DNA of 64,000 nt from Aureococcus anophagefferens (Eukaryota; Sar; Pelagophyceae; Pelagomonadales; Pelagomonadaceae): NCBI RefSeq assembly GCF_000186865.1, contig NW_008705564.1, positions 2,393 to 66,392 on the forward strand. The letters run 5' to 3'. Positions 22,311 through 33,500 of the stretch are shown piece by piece (the stretch's first letter is position 1; each line of letters starts with the position of its first letter). The translations under genes were made by a program, and so were the position numbers. The notes beneath the pieces are model-generated. The model did no database searches, was not told the origin of the DNA, and saw nothing but the letters and a program-made list of their open reading frames with translations.

Positions 22311-22940
22311 ATGAGCCCCGCCCTGATCAGCCTCATCTGCGCCGTCGGCAACGCCGTCGGCTTCGCCGGCCACCTCTTCATGCCGCCCTGCTGGCTGCGG
22401 TCGCCGCAGAAGACGCGCGTCTTCGGCCGCTGGACCTTCCTCACGAATCAATCCAACGCCATCCTCGTCTGCTACCACGCGCTGCGCTTCGCCGCGCCGG
22501 CGCACGCCCTCGCGAGGCGCGCCTACCCGCTGGCCTTCGCGCTCGGCGTCGGGCTGACGCTGCTCTACTACGGCCTCGACCACTTCGTCGCCGCGAAGCG
22601 AGCCGAGGACCGGCTCTGGGTCGCGCGCGGCTTCGTCTGGATCCCCGTCGCGTGCCACGTCGAGCACGGCCTCGCGCTGCCGCTCGCACTGCTCGACGCG
22701 CGCTACGGCGGCCACGCCGGCGAGTCGACGGGCGGCGACGTCGTCGTCCTCGTCGGCGGCTTCGCGGCCTTCTACCTCCTCGGCACGCTCCTCAACAAGA
22801 AGCTCACGGGCCTCTGGCTCTACCCCATCTCCGACGAGCTCGAGAAGGCCCTCGGCCCCGCGGGCTTCTGGGTCCTGTCCATCCCCGTGACGGTGACCTA
22901 CGTGACCCTCGGCTTCGTCGGCCGCCACGTCGCCGGGTGA
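22311..22940 (+). CDS. FAR-17a/AIG1-like integral membrane hydrolase
   Basis: 209 residues with about six hydrophobic segments and no other domain. The pattern fits the FAR-17a/AIG1 (ADTRP) family: an FLTNQSN motif holding the candidate catalytic Thr, an EHGLALPLALLD motif with the candidate catalytic His (family members have NHG followed by a similar hydrophobic run), and a conserved LYP near the end. Family members are membrane threonine hydrolases of fatty-acid esters of hydroxy fatty acids. Assignment rests on these motifs only. It shares a 115-base divergent promoter region with the GH32 gene and converges on the lipid kinase gene. Confidence 0.6.
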   Translation: MSPALISLICAVGNAVGFAGHLFMPPCWLRSPQKTRVFGRWTFLTNQSNAILVCYHALRFAAPAHALARRAYPLAFALGVGLTLLYYGLDHFVAAKRAEDRLWVARGFVWIPVACHVEHGLALPLALLDARYGGHAGESTGGDVVVLVGGFAAFYLLGTLLNKKLTGLWLYPISDELEKALGPAGFWVLSIPVTVTYVTLGFVGRHVAG

Positions 22941-23032
22941 CGGCGGTGCCGGAGTCGCCGGCGGCCCGAGTAAATCTAACATCGACCACGCGCCGGCGCC
23001 GCGAGCCCCTCCGTACATTCAACCTCGCGCCG

Positions 23033-24094
23033 TTACGCCGCGAAGAGCGGGAGGACGCGCTCGAGGACGCGCATCTTCAGGGGCGTGACGCCCGCGAGCT
23101 CGCCGTCGATGTTGATGGCCGTGGGCGCGGGCGTGTCGATGGCGAGCTCCTTGAACCGGTGCGACCCGACGCTCGGGTGGAAGACGTGGCGCCCCTCCTG
23201 CTTGAGCATGCCGAAGGCGTTGATGAGCGCGCCCGTCTTCATGCGCCGCAAGATCCCCAAATCCATGACGCCGTCGTCGAGGGACGCGCCCGGCGCGAGG
23301 CGCAGGCCCGCGCCGCCGGTTTGCGTGTTCTGGATCAAGAACAGCGTGTAGTCGTCCTCCATGGCGTGGCCGTCGACGGTCAGCGTCGCGCGTCTTCTCA
23401 CGTTGGCCAAAATTTTAATCACGATGCCGACGTCGTAGCGCGCCGGACCCAACCAGCGCATGCGCTCCGCCAAGACCACCGAGTCGACGCCCAGACCCCA
23501 GGTCACGAGGTTGTGCGAGTACCACCGGAGCGCATCGCCGGGCCGCTTCGCCGTGCCGCTCCGCAGGTCGACCTCGGCGAGGTCGATGCGAATCACGCGG
23601 CCCGCGACGATGCGCCTGACGGCCTCTTCGACGTTCAAGATGCCCAGCTCCGTGGCTTGCGCGTTGCCGGTCCCCGCGGGGATGACGCCGACGCGCGGCA
23701 GGTCGCCGCCCGCGCGCATGCGGCCCGTGATCACCTCGCTCAGCGTGCCGTCGCCGCCGACGACGGCCAAGGCGTCCGTCGGTCGCAGCTCCAGAGCTTT
23801 CGAAAGCTCGACGAGGTGTCCCGCGCGCTCGGACGGATGCAGCTCGACCTCGACGCCGGCGGCCTCCAGCAGCTTCCGCGCGGCGGCGCCGACCTTCTTG
23901 CCGCGCTTGCGGCCCGAGAAGGGGTTCACGAGCAGGTGCACGCGGCCCGGCTTCGGTGTCGCCTCGGCCTCGCAGGAGAGCAGCTCCGCGAAGACCGGCC
24001 GCCGCACGCCGCTCTTCTTTTTGCTGCTGCCGTCCTCCGCGAAGGTGATCTGCTCCGGCCCTTCCGCGGACGACGACGGCGCGACCTTGCTCAT
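23033..24094 (-). CDS. Sphingosine kinase / diacylglycerol kinase-like lipid kinase
   Basis: 353 residues from ATG 24094. The DAGK catalytic domain starts around residue 52 with VNPFSGRKRGKK, followed by the nucleotide-binding VVGGDGTLSEV, IPAGTGNAQ, then DDGVMDLGIL and the late NIDGE motif. Size and motif order match long-chain-base (sphingosine) kinases as well as single-domain DAG kinases; the GTGNA and GGDGT forms do not separate the two. No signal peptide or C1 domain is seen, so a cytosolic or peripheral membrane enzyme is expected. A 306-base divergent region separates it from the PDZ-J gene. Confidence 0.85.
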   Translation of the reverse strand: MSKVAPSSSAEGPEQITFAEDGSSKKKSGVRRPVFAELLSCEAEATPKPGRVHLLVNPFSGRKRGKKVGAAARKLLEAAGVEVELHPSERAGHLVELSKALELRPTDALAVVGGDGTLSEVITGRMRAGGDLPRVGVIPAGTGNAQATELGILNVEEAVRRIVAGRVIRIDLAEVDLRSGTAKRPGDALRWYSHNLVTWGLGVDSVVLAERMRWLGPARYDVGIVIKILANVRRRATLTVDGHAMEDDYTLFLIQNTQTGGAGLRLAPGASLDDGVMDLGILRRMKTGALINAFGMLKQEGRHVFHPSVGSHRFKELAIDTPAPTAINIDGELAGVTPLKMRVLERVLPLFAA

Positions 24095-24400
24095 CCTGCT
24101 AGTGGGCTGCGTTCACCATCCGAACGGCGGCTCCCGATGGAGCGCGCGCGACGTAATCGGCGCACTGACTTCACCATCGACCGCTCGCCGACGGGTTTTG
24201 CAAAAATTTTGTGGAGCCGCCGCCGGCAAATCCTCCGACTCCCGCGGTTCCTCCCGGGCCCCCTACGTTTAGAGACGCGTCGAGGCAAATCCTCGCGCCG
24301 TCGCGCCTCCGGGACCGCCGCGGGCTCGTCGAGCTTCATCGTCGGCGCCTCGCCCCGGAATCCACGTCAAACTCGCGTCGCCGCGTGAAAAAACACGACG
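24095..24400. promoter_or_regulatory. Divergent promoter region, lipid kinase / PDZ-J gene
   Basis: 306 bases between two divergent start codons. It contains TTCACCATCC (24111) and TTCACCATCG (24171), a short direct repeat, and an A-rich run (GTGAAAAAACACGACG) just before the plus-strand ATG. No gene is seen in it. Confidence 0.5.
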
Positions 24401-26191
24401 ATGGATCCGACGGACTCGGACGACGCGTCCGACGACGTCGACTGCGCCGAGCTCGTCGAGCTCTTCGGCCGCGGGCGGCGCAACCTCGAGACCCTACGAA
24501 CGCGGCTCCGCGCCGTCGCGTCGGCGGCGGACGCGCTCCAGGAGTCGCTGACGGCCGTGGCCTGCGGGGCCATGGAGGACGCCGCGGGCTGGCCCCGGGG
24601 CCCCGACGCCACGGAGATGGCGCTCATGTGCGCGGACGCCCACGGGTCGCTCGGCCGCCTCGTCGCGGGCGCGGACGCGCCGCTCGCGCGCCTCGAGGCC
24701 GAGGCCGCCGAGGTCGCGGCGCTCGTCGACAAGCGGGCCGCGCTCGCCAAGGAGCACGAGGCCTGCTTCGCGCTCTTCCGGCGCGTCGACGCCATGGCCG
24801 CGAAGCGCAGGGACGCCGGCGCCGCCCTGGCCGAGGAGGTCGCGGCGACGGCGTCGTCGTTCATGCGGAGCCTCCACGCCCTAGACCGCGCGACGGACCA
24901 CCTCCGCGCCGCCGTCGTCGCCTTCGACGGCGCGCTCGAGGGCGCCGAGGCCGACACCGTGCGCCGCGTCGCCGAGGCGCGGCTCGCGCACGCGGAGAAG
25001 GCGTCGCGCGCGCTCTCCGCCGCCGTCGACGCGCGCCCGCCGTCGCCGGACCGGAGCCGCGCGGCCCTCGAGGAGGCCCTGAGCGCGGCGCGGAGCGACG
25101 GGGCCCTCGACCTCCCGGAGAAGCCGCCGGCCGAGGAGTCGCGCGCGGTCGCCTTCTTCAAGGGCCTCTGGGCCCGCGGCGGCGACGCGGCGGAGGCCGC
25201 GCCGCCCAAGGCGGCGCTCGTCGAGAAGCCGGTCCTCTCCTTCACCTTCTCCGACGAGGCGACGAGCCCCCAGTCGCCGCGCGTCGGCGGCCGCGGCGGC
25301 GACGCGGAGGCGCGGCCCCGCGAGCCGTCGCCGGAGCTCGCCCGCCCGGAGCCCGCCGAGGCGCCGCCTCCGGAGCCCGCCGAAGCGCCGCCTCCGGAGC
25401 CCGTCCGCGCGCCGCCGGCGCCGCGCGAACCGGCGTTCGACCGCTCGGAGTCGCGCGAGTCGTTCGACTGCTGCGACGGCGTCCTGCCGCCGCCCGAGGA
25501 GCCCGTCGCGGAGCCCGCCGCGGCCGAGGAGCCGGTGCCCGTCGAGGAGCCCGCGGTCCAGGCGCCCGCGCCCGTCGAGGCGCCCGCGCCCGTCGAGGAG
25601 CCCGCCGCCGAACGCAAGGAAAACGCGCCGCCCGCGGCGGAGCCGTCGACGCCCGAGTCCAAGCCGGCGACGCCCGAGGCCAAGCCGCCGACGCCGCGGG
25701 AGGATGTGACGTACGACGCGACGATCGCCGCCGAGGGCCCGCTGAGCCTCCGGCTCGAGCAGCACACGGTCTACGGCAAGAACGTCATCGTCGTCGTCGC
25801 CGCGCGGCCCGGCGGCCTCAGCGCGAACGCCGGCGTCGCGGTCGGCAGCCGCCTCGTCGGCGTCAACGGTGTCAGCGTGCTCAACGGCCGGCGGACGAAC
25901 GACGCGGACTACTACGGTGTCCTCGGCGTCGGGCCCGACGCGGACCGCGCGGCCATCCGCCGGGCCTACAAGCGCACGTCGCTCAAGACGCACCCGGACA
26001 AGGCCGGCGGCCACAAGGCCCTCTTCGTCGAGGTCACGCGCGCCTACGCGGTCCTCTCGGACAAGCAGCTCCGCCGCGACTACGATCTGTGCTGCTCGGG
26101 CGCGGACGCGCCGGACTTCGAGAAGGCCCTCGCGCTCATCAAGGCCTCGAAGCGGCCGCTGACCTTGCACCTCGTCCGGCCCGTCGCCTAG
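24401..26191 (+). CDS. Coiled-coil protein with a PDZ domain interrupted by a J domain
   Basis: 596 residues, one exon. Residues 1-230 are Ala/Glu/Arg-rich helices that look like a coiled coil or bundle. Residues 230-440 are Pro/Glu/Ala-rich and disordered, with repeated PEPAEAPPP. At about 445 a PDZ domain begins (GPLSLRLEQ, then VGSRLVGVNGVSVLNG). It is interrupted at about 505 by a full J domain (DYYGVLGV ... THPDKAGG ... YAVLSDKQLRRDYD), then closes with the PDZ last helix and strand (DFEKALALIKASKRPLTLHLV). The J domain keeps HPD, so it should stimulate an Hsp70; PDZ would bind peptide C-termini. This suggests a cytosolic Hsp70 recruiter to a membrane complex. The domain calls are clear; the insertion reading is inference from motif order. 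Confidence 0.8.
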   Translation: MDPTDSDDASDDVDCAELVELFGRGRRNLETLRTRLRAVASAADALQESLTAVACGAMEDAAGWPRGPDATEMALMCADAHGSLGRLVAGADAPLARLEAEAAEVAALVDKRAALAKEHEACFALFRRVDAMAAKRRDAGAALAEEVAATASSFMRSLHALDRATDHLRAAVVAFDGALEGAEADTVRRVAEARLAHAEKASRALSAAVDARPPSPDRSRAALEEALSAARSDGALDLPEKPPAEESRAVAFFKGLWARGGDAAEAAPPKAALVEKPVLSFTFSDEATSPQSPRVGGRGGDAEARPREPSPELARPEPAEAPPPEPAEAPPPEPVRAPPAPREPAFDRSESRESFDCCDGVLPPPEEPVAEPAAAEEPVPVEEPAVQAPAPVEAPAPVEEPAAERKENAPPAAEPSTPESKPATPEAKPPTPREDVTYDATIAAEGPLSLRLEQHTVYGKNVIVVVAARPGGLSANAGVAVGSRLVGVNGVSVLNGRRTNDADYYGVLGVGPDADRAAIRRAYKRTSLKTHPDKAGGHKALFVEVTRAYAVLSDKQLRRDYDLCCSGADAPDFEKALALIKASKRPLTLHLVRPVA

Positions 26192-26354
26192 GATGTCGTA
26201 GGGGGTATCATCTGTAATGGCGATTCTGGCGATTCATCGGGTCGAAGTGGCAAGCCGCTCCTGGACGACGCCAAGCCCGACGCCGACGACGCGCCCCGCC
26301 CGCCGCCCAATCTTCCGCCAAAAGCACCCCACCGCTCAACAGCTCGCATACAAG

Positions 26355-27488
26355 ATGACCAAGCCCCCCGCGATGGACCCCGCTCTCGCCGCAAAGAAAC
26401 TAGAATACGAGGAGCGAAAAGCCCGGGCGAAAGCGCTGAAGCTCCGCCTCACGTGCACAATTTGCGGGGCACGACCGAAGACGTTGTTGAATTGTCCTTG
26501 TGGGACTACGCAGTACTGTTCGACGGACTGTCAACGCATCGATTGGCGCGATCGCGGCCACCGGAAGGCGTGCAAGAAGATCCGAAACGAGCGAGCCGCG
26601 GAGGCGGCGCGGGCCGAGGCGCCGCCGCCCCCGCCGGAGGAGGTCGTCTACGGCCCCGCGCCGCGGTCGCACGCCGACGAGGTCCGCGCGCGCATCGCGG
26701 CCGAACACGAGGCGGCCCGCGCGCGGCGCGAGGCGAACCCGGAGCCGAAGCCGACGTCGGAGCGCTTCGGGGGACGGTGCCCGATCTGCCTCGACGAATG
26801 GGACGTGAATTGTCTACCTCTGCTTGTCTCTTGTTGCTGTCGGCAAGTCTGCGAGTCGTGCGCGAAAAAGATTGCGGGCAAGGATTGTCCTCTCTGTCGA
26901 CTGCCCGTGCCTAAAACAGATGCGGAGCAACTGGCACATACTCGTCGCCACGTGAATAACGAGGTGCCCGAAGCAATCGTTACCTTAGGGGATTGGTATC
27001 GTGACGGTTATATTGGCTTGCCGAAAAATTGGAAGAAGTCCGTGAAGCTCTACCGTCGCGCCGTGGAGCTTGGAAACGTGCGCGCGATGAATGCGCTTGG
27101 GTATGCTTACGAAAAAGGCGCGGGTGTCAAGGTTGACAATAGGAAGGCGATGCAGCTGTATCGTATGGCAGCGACCCGAAACGACGCGGTGGCGCAGAGC
27201 AATCTCGCGGTGCACCTGATTAATGAGGGAACCGCGGCGGCGGCGGAGGAAGCTATTCACTTCTTCCAGCTTTCGGCGGAGCAAGGATTCGCGACTGCCA
27301 TGGTTATGTTGGGCAGGGTCTATGAGATGCCCGCTGATATCCCAGGAGTTGCTTTACTATTCAGGGATGCCGATCTCGACAAAGCCAGACACTGGTACTC
27401 CCGTGCGGCCGCGGTTCGCCCTAGCGCTTCCGGCTACAAAGGCCGGGATCAGGGGAGAGAGGCCCTCGCGCGCATGAACGCGCGATGA
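26355..27488 (+). CDS. MYND-RING-Sel1 repeat protein
   Basis: About 377 residues from ATG 26355, preferred over an in-frame ATG at 26217 because the extra 46 residues look like leader sequence. A MYND finger starts at residue 32 (CTIC ... CPCGTTQYCSTDCQRIDW). A charged linker follows, then a RING finger (CPICLDEW ... CESCAKKI ... CPLC), then about four Sel1/TPR-like repeats (EAIVTLGDWY, AMNALGYAYEKG, QSNLAVHLINEG, AMVMLGRVYE). Such proteins are a large family in pelagophytes; a role as E3 ligase or adaptor is inferred. Codon composition shifts at about 26810: the RING-Sel1 half is clearly less GC-rich than the linker before it. It converges on the next gene with a 34-base gap. Confidence 0.85.
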   Translation: MTKPPAMDPALAAKKLEYEERKARAKALKLRLTCTICGARPKTLLNCPCGTTQYCSTDCQRIDWRDRGHRKACKKIRNERAAEAARAEAPPPPPEEVVYGPAPRSHADEVRARIAAEHEAARARREANPEPKPTSERFGGRCPICLDEWDVNCLPLLVSCCCRQVCESCAKKIAGKDCPLCRLPVPKTDAEQLAHTRRHVNNEVPEAIVTLGDWYRDGYIGLPKNWKKSVKLYRRAVELGNVRAMNALGYAYEKGAGVKVDNRKAMQLYRMAATRNDAVAQSNLAVHLINEGTAAAAEEAIHFFQLSAEQGFATAMVMLGRVYEMPADIPGVALLFRDADLDKARHWYSRAAAVRPSASGYKGRDQGREALARMNAR

Positions 27489-27522
27489 CTCAAAGCAGAT
27501 CCACTTAACACGCCTCTCATCT

Positions 27523-30500
27523 CTACCCGTAGAGCTGGTAGACGTGGACGCGGTCCGCGTTCGCGCCGTCGTAGGCGAGGATGTGGGCGTCCTCGAAGAG
27601 GTCGTCGTCGGTGCCGAACTGGCCGTCCGCGCCGTTGTCCGCGCAGCGGACCGCGGGCACGACGTGGAAGGACACGTCCTTGGGCGCGTGGGCGACCATG
27701 TCGAGCACGTCCTTGCCGCCGCCGAAGCAGACCACGGATTTCACGTTCGTGAAGGACAGGAGCCGCAGGTTGTTGCGCGCGGCGGGCGCGACGTCGTCGG
27801 GCGCGTCGAAGCCGCCGACGGCGCCCGCGGCGCGCGGCGACTGGTCGTCGAAGAGCGCGACGACGGCCTCGGCGGCGTCGACGCCCGCCCAGGAGTCGCA
27901 GAGCCGCGCCTTCTGCGAGTCGTCCGTCGCGTCGCGCCACGCCGCGAGGCGGCAGCCCCGCGCGGCGAGCGCCGGCAGCACGCTCGTGAAGGAGTCGTGG
28001 GCCAACGGCGCGCCGTCCCAGAAGACGACCTGGGCGCCGAGGTAGTCCGGCGACGACATGATCTCCAGCGCGACGGCCGCCGCGGTCACGTTCGTCTGGA
28101 GCGTGAAATCGACGCCGTCGCTGAAGCCGACGACGAGCACCGACGGCACGTCCTGGAGCACCACGGCGTCGGACGTCGTCCAGGCGCGCACGTTCAGCTT
28201 CGTCGGCGGCGTGCCGCTGGCCGCGCGGTCGAAGCCCGTGAGGTGGCCGCCGTCGGCCGTGACCGCGCCGCCGCGGCCGGGGTGCACGGGCGACCGCTCG
28301 CCGCCCGCGGGCGGCGTCGGCGTCGGCGGCCGCGGCTCGTCGAAGCCGCCGCGGCCAAAGTAGTGGTTCCGGGGCTCGTCGCGGCTCTCGGGCCGCTTCT
28401 CCTCGCCGTAGGCGCCGAAGCGGCCCGGCCGCTCGTACGAGTAGCTCGACCCGCCCGGCGAGCCCTCCTCGTAGCCGTGCTGGTCGTTGCCGCTGCTCCA
28501 CTGGCCCAGGGCCGACGCGTAGTCGTCCTCGCCGGACTTGGACCGGCGGCGCCGCTCGTCGATGGACAGGCGCGGCGGCGCGCCGCGCGGCGGCGCGCCG
28601 CGGCTCGCGCCGCGCGACGACGCGCCGTCGTCGTCGTCGCTCGGCACCTCCGTGTGCTCGCAGTCCGTGCGCGGGTCCTCCGTGCCCGACTCGTAGGCGT
28701 CGCGGTACATGGCGCTCTTGCCCCCGGGCCGCGGCAGGTCGTCCAGCGCCAAGGCCTTCGCCGTGAGCGGCGGCTCCGGCGACGACGCGGGCGAGTAGGG
28801 CCGGCCGCCCGGCGGCGGGCTCGCCGTGTCCCGGAGCACGGGCGGCGAGTCGGCGTCGCGCGGCGGCTGGTTTTCCCAGGGCCGCGCCGCGAAGCCGGAG
28901 GAGAAGCCGCCGGCCGCGAAGGACGAACGCCCCATCGCGAAGCGGTCCAACGGCTCGTCGACCAGGGGGCTCTCGGGCCGCGCGCCGTAGTGCTCGTCCT
29001 TGAGCTTGCGCTCCTCGTCGCTATCTTCGTCCATCTCGTAGTCGTCGGCCTCGGGGTCGTAGTCCTTGTCGTCGCCGAGGTCGTCGTCGACGTCGTCGCC
29101 GGCCTGCGTGACCATCGTGTCCGACCGCGGCGGCGGCCGCCCGAAGCCGCCGCCGCCGAAGCCGCCGCCGCCCCCGAAGTAGCCGTGCTCCTGCTGGGGC
29201 TCGAGGTCCACGGCCCGGTGGTCGTAGTCGCGGCCGTCGCGAGAGGGCGGCGGCGACGCCGAGTAGCCCTCGAAGGCCGGGCTCTCGGGCCGCGAGCCGT
29301 CGCGGCTCTCGGGCCGGTTGCCGAAGTAGCCGCCCGTCGTCGCCATGGGCGGCGCCTCGTCGTAGGGGCTCGACGGCCGGTCGTAGCCGTCGCGGCTCCC
29401 GGGCCGGCCGAAGTAGCCGCCCGTCGTCGCCGGCTCGTCGCGCCGCGCGGTCTCGTAGTCGCGGTCCGGCGACGGCTCGCGCGGGAAGCGGTCGATGGGC
29501 TTCGTGGACGTCTTCTGGGAGCCGAACTGCTCGGAGCCGAGCGCGGACTCGGGCGTCGCCATCTCGGGCCGCGCGCGCGGCGCGATGGACGGGATCAGGC
29601 GGTCCAGCGCGATCATCTGGGGCGCGCGCTCCTGGGACGCCTGGACGGCGTCGCCGAGGAAGGACACCTCCTTGGCCAGCACCGCGGCGGAGTTGGACGC
29701 CTGCTTGGCGACGTCCGCCGCGCGCATCGCCGCGTCGCGCGCCTCCGTCAGGTGCGCCTCGATGTCGCGGCGGCAGTCGCCGACGGCGGACGCGCCGCCG
29801 CCCGTCTCGCGCATGGTCCGGTGGGCCGTCTCCGCCGCGCGGTCGTGGGCGTGGCGCGCCTCCTCGACGTGCTGCATGACGGCCTTTTTCGTCGACGCGG
29901 GGCCGGGCCGCTCGGGCGACTTCGACGGGGACCGCGTGGACAGGATGGGCATGTCCTGCTCCGGGTAGGGCACGCGCCGCGGCAGGCCGTGGCGGCTCGG
30001 CAGCTCCGGGTCGCTGTCGATCATGGGCGACTGCGCGCGCGCGCGGTCGGGCCGCGCCTCGCCCGGCACGGACCGGGGCCGGCCGAGCGTCGTGTCGGGC
30101 AGCATGGGCTCGCTGTCGGAGACCATCTCGTCGACGCCCGGGGGCACCTTGTCGCCGCGCTTGAGCGTGCGGCCCCGCTCCGGCGAGTCGAGGAACGAGT
30201 CCTCGCCGCGGTCCGCGGCCATGCGCTTGGCCTCGTCCCGCCGGCGCCGCGCGAGCGCGCCCGACTCGCCGCCGTAGTCCTCGTCGACGTAGTCGTCGTC
30301 GGCCGCGGCGACGGCCGCGCGCGGCGACTTCTTCGGCTTGGGCTTGGACCGCCGCGGTCTGTCCTCATCGTCCTCCTCCTCCTCGCCGTCGTCGTCGGAC
30401 GGCTTCTCCCAGAACTTCTTGGGCTTCTTGGGCTTCTCCGCGACCTTGGCCTCCTCGAAGTACTCCTCGTCGTCCTCCTCCTCGCTGCTCTCCTGGGGCC

Positions 30501-33500
30501 GCGGCGCCTTCTTCGCGAAGTTCGGCGCGGGCGAGAACTTCTTCGGCTTCTTGGGCTTCTTCACGACCTCCTCCTCCTCGACGACGACGACCTCCTCCTC
30601 CTCGGACGACTCCTCCGCCTCGACGACGCGCTTCTTCACGACCTTCTTGACGACCTTCTTCTTCTTCTTCGGCGACTTCGCGACGACGACGACCTCCTCC
30701 TCCTCCTCTTCCTCCTCCTCCTCCTCCTCGGACGACTCCGCGGCGGCCTGGGCCGCCAGCGCCTTCTTCGCCGCCGCGGCGCGCGCCTTCTTCTCGGCCG
30801 CGGCGCGCTTCTTCGCGGCCTTGGCCTCCTTCTTGCGCCGCTTGTCGGCCGCGAGGGCCTCGAGCTCCGCGGAGTCGTCGGCCTCCTCCTCCTCTTCCTC
30901 CTCCTCGGGCTCATCTTCCTCCTCCTCCTCGTCGCTCGCGGCGCGCGCGTCCGCGAGCGCCTTGGCCTTGGCCTCCTTCTTGAGGCGCAGGGCCTCGGCC
31001 TTGTCGGCCTTGGCCCGCTTCTTCGCCTCGGCGGCCGCGCGCTTCGCCTCCTTCTTCGCGGCCTTCTCGGCCTTGAGCGCGGCGACGTCGTCGTCGCCGC
31101 CGTCGGCCTCCTCGTCGTCGTCCTCCTCGGGCTCCTCCTGCTCTTCCTCGTCGTCGTCCTCGGCCTCGAGGTCCGCGAGCGCCTTGGCCTTGGCCTCCTT
31201 CTTGAGCCGCGCGGCCTCGGCCTTGGCCTCCCGGGCCCCGCGCTTCTCCTCCGCGGCCGCGGCCTTGGCCCGCTGCTTCTCCTCCTTCTTCGCCGCCATC
31301 TCCGCGCGCTTCGCGGCGAGGTCCGCGCCGCCGTCGTCGTCGTCCGGCTCGTCGTCCGGCTCGTCGGCCTCGGGCTCGTCGTCGTCGTCGTCGTCCGCGG
31401 CCTCGAGCGCCGCCAGCTCGTCGGCCTCGCGCTGCTTCCGGGCCGCGGCCGCGGCCTTGCGCTCCTCGAGGGCCGCGGCCTTGGCCCGCTTCTTCTCCTC
31501 CAAAGCGGCGCGCTTCGCCTCCCGCTTCGCCTCCTTGGCGGCCGCGAGCTCCGCGCGCCTCGCCTCCAGGTCGACGCCGTCCTCCGCGACGAGCTCCGGC
31601 TCCGGCTCGTCCTCGTCATCTTCCTCCTCCTCCTCCTCCTCGGCGGCGGCGGCCTCGAGAGCCGCCATCTCCTCGGCCTCGCGCCTCGCGCGCGCGTCCG
31701 CGGCGAGGCGCCGCTCCTCGAGCGCCGCGGCCTTCTCTTTCTTCCTCTCCTCCGCGGCGAGCCGCTTCGCCTCGCGCTTCGCCTCGATCTCCGCCTTCTT
31801 CGCCGCGACGGCGGACCCGTCGAAGGCCGACGCCTCGACCTCGACCTCCGTCAGCAGCTCGTCGCCGCTCTCGTCGGACGCGTCGAGCGCCGCGCGCGCT
31901 TCCGCCAAATGGCGCTCGTGGGCCTTCTTCTCGACCTCGCGCTGCACCTCCTCGGCGAACTTCTCGCGCTCGTCCTCGTCGGTCTCGTCGATGGAGATGC
32001 CGCGGACGCGGCCGCCGCCGAACGCAATGACGCGCCCGCCGCCGGCGGACGTCGGCCGCGACCCCGCGGAGCTCGGCCGCGACCCGGCGGGGCCCTCGCC
32101 GACCTCGTCGCGCCGCGTCGCCGACCCGGGCCGCGACCCGGGCCGCGACCGCGAGCCCGTCGCGGACCCGGGCCGCGAGCCGCCGCCCGTCGCGGACCCG
32201 GGCCGCGACCGGGGCCGCGCGCCCGCCGGCGCGGGCGCCGGCGCGTAGAGCGCGGCGAACTCGCCCGCGGCGCGCTCGCCCGCGGCGACGCGCGCGTCGA
32301 GCTCCGCGCGCCGCGCGGCGGCCTCGGGCGAGCCGTCGTCCGCGAGCGCGTCGAGCTCCGCGCGCGCCGCCGCGGCGTCGTCGCGCGCCGCGCGGGCGCG
32401 CTTCTTCGCGGCCTTGCGCTCGGCCTTGCGGAGCTTCTCCGGGTCCGGCGGCGCGGCGGCCGCGGCCGCGGGCGCGGCGGCGGCCGCGCGGCGCCGCGCG
32501 TCCTCGGCGCGCTCGAGGGCCTGCTTCTGAACCGCGGCGGCCTCGGCGTCGCGCTGCTCCGCCGCGCGCGCGGCCTCGGCGTCGGCGTCGGCGCGGCGCG
32601 CCTCCTCGGCCTCGAGCTCGGCCTCGGCGGCGCGGACGGCCTCGGCCTCGCGCGCGGCCGCGGCCTCGGCCTCGAGGACCTTGGCCGCCTCGGCCTCGGC
32701 GGTGGCCCGGGCCTCCTCGACGCGCGCGGCCTCGGCCCGCTCCGCGGCCTGGGCCTCGCGCGCGCGCGACTCCGCGGCCGCGACGGCCTCGCGCTCCCGC
32801 TCGAGCTCCGCGCGCGCGGCCTCGACGGCGGCCTCGTCGCCGGCGGCCTCGAGGTCCGCGAGCTTCTGCTGCTGCGCTTCTAAAGCGACGCGCTTCTCCT
32901 CGGCCTCGGCCTCCGCGGCGGCCTTGGCCTCGGCGGCCTCGGCGGCCTTGGACTCCGCGTCCGCCTTCGCGGCCGCGGCGGCCTCGGCCTTGGCCTCGGC
33001 CGCCCGCTTCTCCTGCTCCGCGGCGGCGAGCTTCGCCGCCTCCTCCTCGGCCTTGGCCTTGGCCGCCAACACCTCGGCCTCGCGGCGCCGCGCGGCCGCG
33101 GCCTCGGCCGCCGCGGCCTCGACGCGCGCGGCCTCGACGCGCGACGCCTCGGCCTCGACGCGGGCCGCCTCGGCCTCGAGGGCCGCCGCTTCGACGGCCG
33201 CCGCCTCGCGGGCCGCGTCGACGCGGGCGGCCGCCTCGGAGGCGCCGTCGTCCTCGGGGCCCGGCGCCGGCGCGGGCGCGGACGCCATCGCCTTGGCGTA
33301 GTCCGCGGCCGTGTCGTAGGCGCGGTCCTCCGGCGCCACCTCCAAACCCCCCGTGCGCGGCGTGATGTGCACCGGGTCGCCGAGGCTCGTGCCCAGGGGC
33401 GCCGCGGGCGCGCGGAGCAGCATGAGCTCCGCGAAGCGCTCCGGCGGCGCGCCGTCGAGGAGCCGCCGCGCGTTGGCCACGAAGGTCGCGCCGTCGGCGG

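Noticed and set aside
27544..32883. Open plus-strand frame of 1,779 codons
   Set aside because: It is the antisense of the giant coiled-coil gene. Its Arg/Val/Leu-rich translation has no domains and comes from GC-rich third positions.
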